From NCBI GenBank assembly GCA_900199655.1, contig FZRE01000008.1:85239-149238 (forward strand): a stretch of DNA of 64,000 nt, read 5' to 3'. The number at the start of each line of letters is the position of its first letter. The stretch's first letter is position 1. The notes under the pieces were generated by a model. The model was not told the origin of the DNA, ran no database searches, and saw nothing but the letters and a program-made list of their open reading frames with translations. The translations under genes and the position numbers were made by a program. This document shows positions 31,674-40,002 of the stretch, piece by piece. The DNA comes from Prevotellaceae bacterium KH2P17. Its GTDB lineage: Bacteria > Bacteroidota > Bacteroidia > Bacteroidales > Bacteroidaceae.

Positions 31674-33602
31674 ATGAAGAAACAAATCCTTTTATTCGCC
31701 CTCTTTGCAGGGCTGTTGGCAATGAATGCGAACGCAGCTATAAAGATAGACAAGATTGAACCGGCCGACTGGTATGTCGGCCTCAAGGATGCCAACCTGC
31801 AGTTGCTGGTGTACGGGAAGGATGTGCGAAATGCAGAGGTTGTAACAAACTATCCTGGCGTTCGCATCGATTCTGTCGCTCGTTTAGACTCTCCAAACTA
31901 CTTGCTCGTATATCTCAACCTCTCCGGAGCTAAGAGTGGGGATATGACTCTTAAGTTCTCACAGAACGGCTCCACGCAAAACGTGAGGTACCAGCTGAAA
32001 GAACGCGGGATGGCAGGCGACAAACGCCAAGGCTTCACCATTGCCGACGCGCTCTACCTGCTCATGCCCGACCGTTTTGCTTATGCTCCCACCAAGCAGG
32101 GCAACACCAAAGGCATGGCGCAGTACAAGGTAGACCGCTCGGCCCCGAGCCTGCGTCATGGCGGCAATCTGGAAGGCATACGCAGCCACCTGGACTACTT
32201 CAACCAGCTGGGTGTAACCGCCCTGTGGTTTACACCCATATTGGAGAACGACTCGCCCGACCGTGGCGGCTACAGCACCTACCACGGTTATGCCACGACC
32301 AACTACTATCGCGTAGACCCGCGCTTCGGTACCAACGACGAGTATTGCCGTCTGGTAGGCGACGCCCACCAACATGGACTCAAGGTGGTAATGGACATGA
32401 TATTCAACCACTGCGGCTTCGAGCACCCCTGGGTCAAGGATATGCCGAGCCGCGACTGGTTCAACACGCCAGAGTGGCTGCAGGAGAAAGGCCCCAACGG
32501 GCGCCATCCGGCAACGGGCTTTGCCGAAAACAGCGGCACGGCTAAGTCCAAGTATCTGCAAACCAGCTACAAACTAACGCCCGTACTCGACCCCTACGCC
32601 AGCCAGATAGACAAGCGCGAAACCGTTGACGGGTGGTTCGTGCCCACCATGCCCGACCTCAACCAGCGCAATCCGCACGTCATGCGGTACCTCATCCAGA
32701 ACAGTATCTGGTGGATAGAGACGGCCGGCATCGACGGCATACGCATGGATACCTATCCTTATGCGGACTATGACGCGATGGCGCAGTGGATGAAGACCCT
32801 CGATACTGAATACCCCAACTTCAACGTGGTGGGCGAAACATGGGTCACGGAGCCTGCCTACACGGCCCGTTTCCAGAAAGGCAGTCGGCTGGCTAAGCAC
32901 GACAGCTACCTTAAAACGGTAATGGACTTCAGCTTCTTCGACAAGCTCGACAAGGCCAAGCACGAGGAAACCGACGGCTGGTGGAACGGACTGAACCGCA
33001 TCTACAACAGCCTCTGCTACGATTATCTGTACGAGGACCCCTCTCATGTGCTCGCTTTCATCGAGAACCACGATACCGACCGCTTCCTCGCCGGCGGCCA
33101 GGACACGCTCCTCTTGCAGCAGGCTTACGCGCTGCTGCTCACCATGAACCGCATTCCGCAGCTGTACTACGGCACCGAGGTGCTGATGAACGGCACCAAG
33201 GAGGTAACAGACGGCAACGTGCGAAAGGACTTTCCGGGCGGATTTCCGGGCGACAAGCACGACTGCTTTACAGCAGCAGGGCGCACGGAAGCCGAGAACG
33301 CGATGTTCAACTGGGTGAGCCGGCTGCTGCACTGGCGCCAAAACAACAAGCTCATAACCGAAGGCAGCCAGGTGCAGTTCATCCCTTACGGCGGCGTTTA
33401 CGTCATCGCACGCCAGTATGGCGGCAAGACGGCGCTCACGATACTCAACGGCACCTCCTCTGCTGCTACCATGAGCGTGGCCCGCTATGCTGAAGTAATT
33501 GGCAACCACAAGCAGGCAACCGATGTACTGACTGGCCGCAAGGTGGCCTTGGACAAGGACATTGCCCTCTCGGGCCGGCAAACCATGATACTGGAATTTT
33601 AA
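31674..33602 (+). CDS. susA: Neopullulanase/cyclomaltodextrinase (GH13), SusA-like
   Basis: A 642-residue periplasmic GH13 enzyme. The signal peptide ends near ANAA (about 22). An N-terminal Ig-like cyclomaltodextrinase domain (about 22-115) is followed by the barrel: conserved region MDMIFNHCG, nucleophile D359 in GIRMDTYPY, acid/base E388 in VVGETWV, and D467 in IENHDTD. A C-terminal beta domain starts near residue 560. It would hydrolyse cyclodextrins, pullulan and maltooligosaccharides, as SusA does. The start lies one base after the pullulanase stop. Last gene of the malQ arm; a perfect terminator follows within 30 nt. Confidence 0.92.
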   Translation: MKKQILLFALFAGLLAMNANAAIKIDKIEPADWYVGLKDANLQLLVYGKDVRNAEVVTNYPGVRIDSVARLDSPNYLLVYLNLSGAKSGDMTLKFSQNGSTQNVRYQLKERGMAGDKRQGFTIADALYLLMPDRFAYAPTKQGNTKGMAQYKVDRSAPSLRHGGNLEGIRSHLDYFNQLGVTALWFTPILENDSPDRGGYSTYHGYATTNYYRVDPRFGTNDEYCRLVGDAHQHGLKVVMDMIFNHCGFEHPWVKDMPSRDWFNTPEWLQEKGPNGRHPATGFAENSGTAKSKYLQTSYKLTPVLDPYASQIDKRETVDGWFVPTMPDLNQRNPHVMRYLIQNSIWWIETAGIDGIRMDTYPYADYDAMAQWMKTLDTEYPNFNVVGETWVTEPAYTARFQKGSRLAKHDSYLKTVMDFSFFDKLDKAKHEETDGWWNGLNRIYNSLCYDYLYEDPSHVLAFIENHDTDRFLAGGQDTLLLQQAYALLLTMNRIPQLYYGTEVLMNGTKEVTDGNVRKDFPGGFPGDKHDCFTAAGRTEAENAMFNWVSRLLHWRQNNKLITEGSQVQFIPYGGVYVIARQYGGKTALTILNGTSSAATMSVARYAEVIGNHKQATDVLTGRKVALDKDIALSGRQTMILEF

Positions 33603-33627
33603 GGCAGCCCTCTCGCTGCATCTGTCT

Positions 33628-33661
33628 ACAGCTCTCCCCGGCGGAGAGCTGTTTTTGTTTT
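33628..33661 (+). terminator. Rho-independent terminator of the malQ-susB-pullulanase-susA operon
   Basis: ACAGCTCTCC pairs perfectly with GGAGAGCTGT around a 5-nt loop, followed by TTTTGTTTT. Confidence 0.93.
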
Positions 33662-33746
33662 AGGACGCATGAAGGTAGTAGAAAGCGTGCGTTGCGGGTG
33701 TGAAAAATGTGCGTTGAGAGTGCAAAAGCTATGCTTCGGGAACTTT

Positions 33747-33812
33747 CGACAAGTGTCGCACATGAATTCGACAACTGTCACACGATTGTTCGACAAGTGT
33801 CGCACGATAAAA
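33747..33812 (+). repeat. Triple 22-bp inverted-repeat element, family B, copy 3
   Basis: Units start at 33747, 33769 and 33791, each 22 bp: CGACAAGTGTCGCACATGAA, CGACAACTGTCACACGATTG and CGACAAGTGTCGCACGATAA (first 20 bases of each). It is preceded by GGGAACTTT. Confidence 0.88.
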
Positions 33813-33817
33813 AAAGA

Positions 33818-33897
33818 GCCTATCCCGACCCTCCCAAAGGGAGGGAAAAAAGCTATCTAATGCCTATGACTCCCTCCCTTTGGGAGGGTTGGGTAGG
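33818..33897. repeat. Long inverted repeat of two GC-rich hairpins
   Basis: CCCTCCCAAAGGGAGGG (33829-33845) and TCCCTCCCTTTGGGAGGG (from 33871) are each self-complementary. They are also complementary to one another, including the outer arms GCCTA-TCCCGA and TTGGGTAGGC. It lies between two convergent operons and could stop transcription from both sides. Confidence 0.7.
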
Positions 33898-33900
33898 CCC

Positions 33901-34773
33901 TCACTTACCCACCAGTATCACTACTGCCGTGATGATGAGCAGGAAACCGATGACAATGGGGACCGTGAACGGCTCGCCAAACACGAAGATACCGATGAGC
34001 ATGGCCGTAAGAGGCTCGAAAGCGCCGAGCACAGCCACGTGAGTGCTGTCTACGAGCTTGAGGGCCATGATGAGCGAAACATTGCTCACGGTGGTGGGAA
34101 GCAGTCCTAAGAGCAGGAGGTTGATGAGGTTCTGCCCGGTGCCCACGGGCTGCAGGCCTCCTGAAGTGAAGGCTCCGTAGAGCAACAACATGAGCATGGC
34201 CATGAAGAAGACATAGAAGTTCACCTTCAGCGAGGGCATCTTGCTCACCCGCATGCGTGGAAAAGTGACCATGTAGATGGCGTAGGCCAGTCCTGAAAGC
34301 AATTCTAAGACCAGTCCGACGGCAGAAGTAATGCTGCCATCCTGCCCAATGCCCGATAAAAAGAATACGCCCGAGAAGGCCAGCACAATGGCAACGGCCG
34401 TTTGCCAGGTGAGCTTCTGGTGGAAGAAAACAAGCATGAGCAGGGCCGTCCACACTGGGTAGGAGAACAGCAAGGTGGTGGCTATGCCACTGGGCATGTA
34501 GCTGTAGCCCGTGATGAGGCACACGGCAGAGGCCGCGTAGAGCAGAGCCATGAAGCTCAGTCGCAGTGCGTCGCCCCAACGGATGTGCAGGTGGTGCCCG
34601 TTGAAGAGCAGAATGGCGAGCATGAACAGGCACCCGAAGCCGAAGCGGTAGACCAGGAGCGACGGCAGGTTCATGCCTGCAGCCAGCACGGGTACGCTGA
34701 ACAGCGGGATGGTACCAAACGATGCAGCCGAGAGAATGGCCTCTGAATATCCTCTGATTTCGCGCTTCTCCAC
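33901..34773 (-). CDS. EamA/DMT-family transporter
   Basis: A 290-residue inner-membrane protein with about ten hydrophobic helices in two EamA repeats. Examples are GYSYMPSGIATTLLFSYPVW in the first and LPTTVSNVSLIMALKLVDST in the second, followed by the helix-ending FEPLTAMLIGIFVFGEPF. Such proteins move metabolites such as amino acids or nucleotide precursors; the substrate is not visible. The start is taken as GTG at 34773, five nucleotides after the preceding stop. An upstream TTG at 34818 would overlap that gene by 40 nt and is less likely. It ends the purL-chrA-chrA-EamA run. Confidence 0.8.
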   Translation of the reverse strand: MEKREIRGYSEAILSAASFGTIPLFSVPVLAAGMNLPSLLVYRFGFGCLFMLAILLFNGHHLHIRWGDALRLSFMALLYAASAVCLITGYSYMPSGIATTLLFSYPVWTALLMLVFFHQKLTWQTAVAIVLAFSGVFFLSGIGQDGSITSAVGLVLELLSGLAYAIYMVTFPRMRVSKMPSLKVNFYVFFMAMLMLLLYGAFTSGGLQPVGTGQNLINLLLLGLLPTTVSNVSLIMALKLVDSTHVAVLGAFEPLTAMLIGIFVFGEPFTVPIVIGFLLIITAVVILVGK

Positions 34774-34778
34774 CTCTG

Positions 34779-35354
34779 TCAGTATAGCAGCATCAGTCCT
34801 GCGTAGGCCGCAAAGCAAATCATCTTGATGGGGTTAATCTTCATCCACTTAGTTCCCACGAAGGTGGCAGCGAAGAGTGCCATGCTAATCCAGAACTGCC
34901 AGGGGTTCACCATGGGCGAACCGAAGTTCTCGGCGTTGCAGAGCAACAGCGTGGCAGCGGCCAACAGACCCACCACGGCGGGGCGCAGACCCATGAAAAC
35001 GCTCTGCACCGGGGCCGTGTTCATGTACTTGACGAACATCTTGCTGATGAGTATCATCAGGATGAGCGACGGCAGCACGAGGGCAAACGTGGCCACCGCA
35101 GAGCCCAGCATGGCCAAGGCGCCGTTGTAGCCGGCATTGTGTACGGCCGTGTAACCGCAGTAGGTGGCGGAGTTGATGCCGATAGGGCCGGGCGTCATCT
35201 GGCTGATGGCCACGATGTTCGTAAACTCCGCAGACGACAGCCAGTGATGATGCACCACCGTCTCCGTCTGTATGAGCGACAGCATGCCATAGCCCCCGCC
35301 GAACCCGAAGAGGCCTATCTCGAAGAAAGTGATGAACAGTGAGAGGTAAATCAT
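34779..35354 (-). CDS. Chromate transporter family protein, second half
   Basis: A 191-residue ChrA-family half protein with about six helices and the family motif FGFGGGYGML near the N-terminus, followed by FTNIVAISQMTPGPIGINSATYCG. Together with the paired half protein encoded at 35351-35899 it should form a split, short-chain CHR transporter. The characterised members export chromate, but many are of unknown physiological role. The start is ATG at 35354, which overlaps the previous stop as ATGA. Confidence 0.88.
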   Translation of the reverse strand: MIYLSLFITFFEIGLFGFGGGYGMLSLIQTETVVHHHWLSSAEFTNIVAISQMTPGPIGINSATYCGYTAVHNAGYNGALAMLGSAVATFALVLPSLILMILISKMFVKYMNTAPVQSVFMGLRPAVVGLLAAATLLLCNAENFGSPMVNPWQFWISMALFAATFVGTKWMKINPIKMICFAAYAGLMLLY

Positions 35355-35899
35355 GGCTCTGTGGGTTTCAGGAATTTGCCGTACAGGAAGCCGCAGATGC
35401 CTGCGGCGATGATGATATAGATGGGGTTGACGCCCAATCCCCATATCAGCAGGGCGCAGGCGATGGGTATCCAGCAGTTTACCAGCGTGATATGGGCACT
35501 CTTGGCCAGGTTGAACGTGGGCACGGCGATAAGCGCCACCACGGCCGGACGGATGCCCCGGAACATGTCGGCCACCCAGGCAACGTCCATGAAGCGGTGG
35601 AAGAACATCGCTATACACAGGATGATGAGGAACGAGGGCAGTGCCGTGCCGAAGGTGGTGGCAATGGCTCCGGGCGTCCGTCGCATCTTGTAGCCGATGA
35701 AAGTGCTGATGTTGACGGCGAAAACTCCCGGACAACTCTGCGCGATAGCTATCAGGTCGAGAAACTCCTCCTTGTCAATCCACTTGCGTTTGTTCACCAC
35801 CTCCTCTTCTATAATAGGTATCATGGCGTATCCACCGCCAAGGGTGAAGGCGCCAATCTTGAAGAACGTCTTGAACGACTCTGTATAGAACTTATCCAT
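35351..35899 (-). CDS. Chromate transporter family protein, first half
   Basis: A 182-residue ChrA-family half protein. The N-terminal motif is FKIGAFTLGGGYAMIPII and the central motif IAIAQSCPGVFAVNISTFIG, the counterparts of FGFGGGYG and SQMTPGPIGINSATYCG in the neighbouring half. Two adjacent half-length genes are the normal arrangement for short-chain CHR proteins, so this is not a broken gene. It overlaps the end of purL by 8 nt and the next gene by 4 nt, so coupled translation is likely. Confidence 0.88.
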   Translation of the reverse strand: MDKFYTESFKTFFKIGAFTLGGGYAMIPIIEEEVVNKRKWIDKEEFLDLIAIAQSCPGVFAVNISTFIGYKMRRTPGAIATTFGTALPSFLIILCIAMFFHRFMDVAWVADMFRGIRPAVVALIAVPTFNLAKSAHITLVNCWIPIACALLIWGLGVNPIYIIIAAGICGFLYGKFLKPTEP

Positions 35900-38800
35900 T
35901 TTGATGCTTTTCTATCCACTTGCGGGCGTTGACAAAAGCCTCCATCCACGGCGTTATCTCGTCTGCACGCCGCTCGGCGGGGTACCAGGCCTGCTGCCAG
36001 GGGAACACGGCACGCTCCGGATGCGGCATCATAGCCAAGTGGCGGCCGTCTGCGGAGCATATTCCGGCCACGTTGTAGTCGGACCCGTTGGGGTTTCCTG
36101 GATAGCCGGCGTAGTTGTACTTGGCAATGATATTGTAGCGGTCTTCGGGCTCCGGCAGGTAGAAACGTCCCTCTCCGTGGGCTACCCACAGGCCAAGTTT
36201 GCTGCCGCTCAGGCTTCCGAACATCACGCTGTCATTCTTCGGAATGGTCAGACCGAGGAAAGCACTCTCGAACTTCTGGCTCACGTTGTGCGTCAAGTGG
36301 GCGCGGTGAGCGTGCTCGGGGTTGATGAGATTGAGCTCGACCATCAGCTGACAGCCGTTGCAGATGCCCAGGCTGAGCGTGTCTTGGCGTGAGTAGAACC
36401 TGTCGAGGGCCTCTTTGGCCTTGGGATTGTACAGGAACGCGCCCGCCCAACCTTTGGCCGAGCCGAGCACATCGGAGTTGGAGAAACCGCCGCAGAACAC
36501 AATCATGTTCACCTCTTCCAAGTTCTCGCGGCCGCTGATGAGGTCGGTCATCATCACGTCCTTCACGTCGAAGCCGGCCAGCCAGAGCGCGTAAGCCATC
36601 TCACGTTCGCCGTTGGTGCCCTTCTCGCGTATGATGGCGGCCTTCACTCCCGTGCGGTTGCGGCGGTCGGGATTAAGACCGAACTGGCTCAACCTGCCCT
36701 TGAAGCTGCTGTTGAACTTCATTTCGACCGGCTGCTTCTTGTAGTTCTGCAGCCGCTTCTTAGCCATGCCGTTCTTGCTTTGCTTCTCGTCGAGCAGGAA
36801 AGATGTGGAGTACCACGTGTCGCGCAGTGCATCAATGTCGAATTCGTGCTCGAACTGGCCCTTCACTACTACTATCTTGCGGCTCTTGGGGGTAGGATAG
36901 CCGATGCGTGCGAAGCCAACCCCGCACTCTTCCAGATAGGTTCTCACTTCGTTCTTGTGTTCTTCGCTCACCTGGATGACCACGCCCGGATTTTCTGCAA
37001 ACAGCGTTTTAACGATGTCATCATCTGCTATGTCGTGCAGGTTCACGTGAATGCCGCCCTCGGTGTTGGCAAACGTCATTTCAAGTAACGTGGTGATGAG
37101 GCCGCCTGCACTGATGTCGTGGCCTGCCATCACCCATCCCTTGTTGATGAGAGCCTGCACCGCATTGAAGCAATCGGCAAAGTATTCGGCATTCTTCACC
37201 GTAGGAACGTCGCTGCCCACCTTGCCCAGTGTCTGTGCAAAGGCGCTTCCGCCGAGCCGTTGGGCGTCGAAGCTGAAGTCGATGTGGTAAAGAGCCGACC
37301 GTTTGTCGTTCACCAGCACGGGCGAAACGACCTTGCGTACGTCGGAGACCTCGCCACCGCTGGTCACGATGACCGTTCCCGGCGATATAATCTTGTCGCC
37401 GCCGGGGTACTGCTGGCTAAGGGAGAGGCTGTCCTTGCCCGTAGGCACGTTGACTCCCAATGCGCAGCAGAAGTCCGACAGGGCCTTTACGGCGCTGTAG
37501 AGCCGGGCATCCTCGCCCTTCTGACTGCGGCAAGGCCACATCCAGTTGGCGCTCAGACTCAGGTTCTGAACGGGCGAGGGATGCTCTTCATCGGTGGCAA
37601 TGGGAGCCCAGACGATGTTGGTGAGCGCTTCTGCCACGGAGAGTACGGAGCCTGCCTCGGGCGAAGCAAGGCCTGCCTGCGGGGCATGTCCCAGCGCCGT
37701 TGCTATGCCCTTGCGGCCTCGGTAGTCGAGGGCTACCACGCCGCAGTCCGACAGCGGCAACTGCAACTGCCCCTGGCACTGCTGGCGGGCCACCTTACCA
37801 GTCACCGAACGGTCCACCTTATTGGTGAGCCAATCCTTGCAGGCAACGGCTTCCAGCTGCAGAACGCCGTCCAGATATTCATCTATCTTGTCTTGCGAAT
37901 AGGTTACATTCTCGTAGTGATGAGCTACAGTATCATCCTTCATGATGGTTTTCGGCGAGTGGCCGAACATCTGTGCAACGTCCAGGTCGAACGGTTTCTG
38001 GCCGTCGGACTGCACGAACGAGAAGTGTGCATCGCCCGTTGTGTGGCCCACAACGTACATCGGGGCGCGCTCGCGCTCGGCTATACGCTTCACGTGGTCC
38101 AGGTGTTTCTCGTCAATGAGCAGCCCCATGCGCTCCTGGCTCTCGTTGGCAATAATCTCCTTGGCGCTCAGCGTCTTGTCGCCTATGGGCAGGCGGGCCA
38201 TGTCAATCTCGCCTCCGCAGTCCTCAACGAGTTCCGAGAGGCAGTTCAGATGGCCTGCCGAGCCGTGGTCGTGTATGCTTACAACGGGGTTGCTGTCCTC
38301 CTCTACCAGTGCGCGCACGAGGTTGTAGGCGCGCTTCTGCATCTCCGGGTTGGCGCGCTGGATGGCGTTCAGCTCAATGCCGTTGCTGTAGCGGCCCGTG
38401 TCTACCGACGACACGCTGCCTCCGCCCAGGCCTATGCGGTAGTTGTCGCCGCCTACCACCACCACCTGGTTGCCCTTCTGGGGTTCTTTCTTCAGGCAGT
38501 CGCGCTTCTTGCCGTAGCCTACGCCGCCGGCCAACATGATGACCTTGTCGTAGCCCAGCTTCTGTCCGTCCTCCTGATGTTCAAAGGTCAGCACCGACCC
38601 AGTTATGAGTGGCTGCCCGAACTTGTTGCCGAAGTCGCTGGCGCCGTTGGACGCCTTGATGAGTATTTGCCCCGGGCTCTGGTACAGCCACTTGCGAACG
38701 GGCAGGATGTCTTCCCACTTACGCCCGCCGTCAAGGCGCGGGTAAGCCGTCATGTACACAGCAGTGCCGGCAATGGGCCATGACCCCGTGCCGCCTCCCA

Positions 38801-39617
38801 TGCGGTCGCGTATCTCTCCACCCGTACCGGTGGCGGCGCCGTTAAAGGGTTCTACCGTCGTTGGAAAGTTGTGCGTCTCGGCTTTGAGCGATATAACGCT
38901 CTCTATGTCCTGCACCTCGAAGTAGTCGGCCGTGCTCTGGTCGCGCGGTGCAAACTGCTCGATGACGGGTCCCTGGGCAAAGGCCACGTTGTCCTTGTAG
39001 GCCGAGAGTATCTTTCCGGGGTTCTCCTTGGTGGTCTTCTTGATGAGGTTGAAGAGCGAGCTCTCCATCTCCTGGCCGTCTATGATGAATGTTCCGCCGA
39101 ATATCTTGTGCCGGCAGTGCTCCGAATTTATCTGTGCGAAGCCGAATATCTCAGAGTCCGTAAGCCTGCGGCCGTTCTGTTTTTCGATGCTGTGCAGGTA
39201 GTCTATCTCTTCCGGCGATAGCGCCAGACCCTCTTCCTCGTTGTATTGCTCGATGTTGTCCACGTACTTGATGGGCTCCGGGTCATGGTTTACGGTGAAG
39301 ATATGCTGGTCCAGACCCTTGTACATGCGCTGCAGCATGGGGTCGTAGTCAGCCTCTTCAGAGCTCACGGGGAAGTATTCCTCAATACGCGAAATGCCGC
39401 TGAGGCTCATGTTCTGGGTAATCTCAACGGCATTTGTGCTCCAAGGCGTAATCATCTCGCGGCGCGGTCCCACGTAGAAACCTGTGAGTTCCTGGTCTTC
39501 CAGACAAGTTGCGTCGCCGTAAAGCCAGCAAAGTTCGTCAGTCTCCTGCCTGTTGGGGCGGTGGTCTACCTCTGTGGCAATCACGTGATCTTTCTGCGTT
39601 TTAAAGAAAAGAATCAT
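35892..39617 (-). CDS. purL: Phosphoribosylformylglycinamidine synthase, large single-chain form
   Basis: A 1241-residue FGAM synthase, the fourth step of purine synthesis, cytoplasmic. The large form fuses the synthetase to a glutaminase. The linker and ATP site contain FAQINSEHCRHKIF and SLKAETHNFPTTVEPFNGAATGTGGEIRDR. The C-terminal class I glutaminase has nucleophile C1089 in GICNGCQL and the catalytic His/Glu in MMPHPERAVFPW. Length and order are complete. A -7 box stands 35 nt upstream of the ATG. Several long open frames on the opposite strand inside this gene are shadows. Confidence 0.97.
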   Translation of the reverse strand: MILFFKTQKDHVIATEVDHRPNRQETDELCWLYGDATCLEDQELTGFYVGPRREMITPWSTNAVEITQNMSLSGISRIEEYFPVSSEEADYDPMLQRMYKGLDQHIFTVNHDPEPIKYVDNIEQYNEEEGLALSPEEIDYLHSIEKQNGRRLTDSEIFGFAQINSEHCRHKIFGGTFIIDGQEMESSLFNLIKKTTKENPGKILSAYKDNVAFAQGPVIEQFAPRDQSTADYFEVQDIESVISLKAETHNFPTTVEPFNGAATGTGGEIRDRMGGGTGSWPIAGTAVYMTAYPRLDGGRKWEDILPVRKWLYQSPGQILIKASNGASDFGNKFGQPLITGSVLTFEHQEDGQKLGYDKVIMLAGGVGYGKKRDCLKKEPQKGNQVVVVGGDNYRIGLGGGSVSSVDTGRYSNGIELNAIQRANPEMQKRAYNLVRALVEEDSNPVVSIHDHGSAGHLNCLSELVEDCGGEIDMARLPIGDKTLSAKEIIANESQERMGLLIDEKHLDHVKRIAERERAPMYVVGHTTGDAHFSFVQSDGQKPFDLDVAQMFGHSPKTIMKDDTVAHHYENVTYSQDKIDEYLDGVLQLEAVACKDWLTNKVDRSVTGKVARQQCQGQLQLPLSDCGVVALDYRGRKGIATALGHAPQAGLASPEAGSVLSVAEALTNIVWAPIATDEEHPSPVQNLSLSANWMWPCRSQKGEDARLYSAVKALSDFCCALGVNVPTGKDSLSLSQQYPGGDKIISPGTVIVTSGGEVSDVRKVVSPVLVNDKRSALYHIDFSFDAQRLGGSAFAQTLGKVGSDVPTVKNAEYFADCFNAVQALINKGWVMAGHDISAGGLITTLLEMTFANTEGGIHVNLHDIADDDIVKTLFAENPGVVIQVSEEHKNEVRTYLEECGVGFARIGYPTPKSRKIVVVKGQFEHEFDIDALRDTWYSTSFLLDEKQSKNGMAKKRLQNYKKQPVEMKFNSSFKGRLSQFGLNPDRRNRTGVKAAIIREKGTNGEREMAYALWLAGFDVKDVMMTDLISGRENLEEVNMIVFCGGFSNSDVLGSAKGWAGAFLYNPKAKEALDRFYSRQDTLSLGICNGCQLMVELNLINPEHAHRAHLTHNVSQKFESAFLGLTIPKNDSVMFGSLSGSKLGLWVAHGEGRFYLPEPEDRYNIIAKYNYAGYPGNPNGSDYNVAGICSADGRHLAMMPHPERAVFPWQQAWYPAERRADEITPWMEAFVNARKWIEKHQNG

Positions 39618-39651
39618 ATTTCAGAATATTAATAGGTAATGTTTCTGATTG

Positions 39652-39659
39652 CAAAGATA
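39652..39659 (-). promoter_or_regulatory. -7 box of purL
   Basis: On the minus strand TATCTTTG, the commonest form of the Bacteroidota -7 element, 35 nt upstream of the ATG. Confidence 0.65.
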
Positions 39660-39861
39660 ATGCAAAAAAACGATTCGCCGAAGAGAATAAGCGGTAAATT
39701 AGCGCCGAAAAAGGGATTTGTGAGGTCGTACCGGCCGGGCGTTCCGTTTCTTCTCTCCGTACCGTTCAGCGGTTTCGACTTCGCCTCTCCGGCCATTTAG
39801 GCCGGCCGACGGAAACGGGCTGTGGGCATCCTCCTGGCAACCCGCAAAGCTGGAGATGCCG

Positions 39862-39927
39862 TTCAAGGGGCTTGAACCTATGCTTCAGGCGCCTTGGAAG
39901 TATCCTTCAGGCCTCTTGAAGCATAGC
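39862..39927 (+). repeat. Triple 22-bp inverted-repeat element, family E, copy 3
   Basis: Units start at 39862, 39884 and 39906. The first is TTCAAGGGGCTTGAA plus CCTATGC, and the third ends GCATAGC followed by TCC, as in copy 4. It lies in the 385-bp gap between purL and the M1 peptidase gene. Nothing else recognisable is in that gap apart from the purL promoter. Confidence 0.85.
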
Positions 39928-40002
39928 TCCGCCAAAGCCGCCTGTACACGGGCGTTGCGCGAGAGGTGGCCGGCCGGGTGGCCGAGCGGCCGGAGCGGGG
40001 GG

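Noticed and set aside
34779..35899. Frameshifted or broken chromate transporter
   Set aside because: Two half-length proteins each with intact family motifs and an ATGA overlap are the standard short-chain CHR pair.
37119..38783. 554-codon open frame on the plus strand
   Set aside because: It lies wholly inside purL on the opposite strand, shows no recognisable domain and reflects the high GC and codon structure of purL. The same applies to long antisense frames in malQ, the sus genes, the GH97 gene and the M1 peptidase gene.
39660..39680. GCAAAAAAACGATTCGCC near purL as a fourth LacI operator
   Set aside because: The arms do not match GCAAACGATTGC: extra A residues shift the half-sites and the right arm reads GATTCGC.
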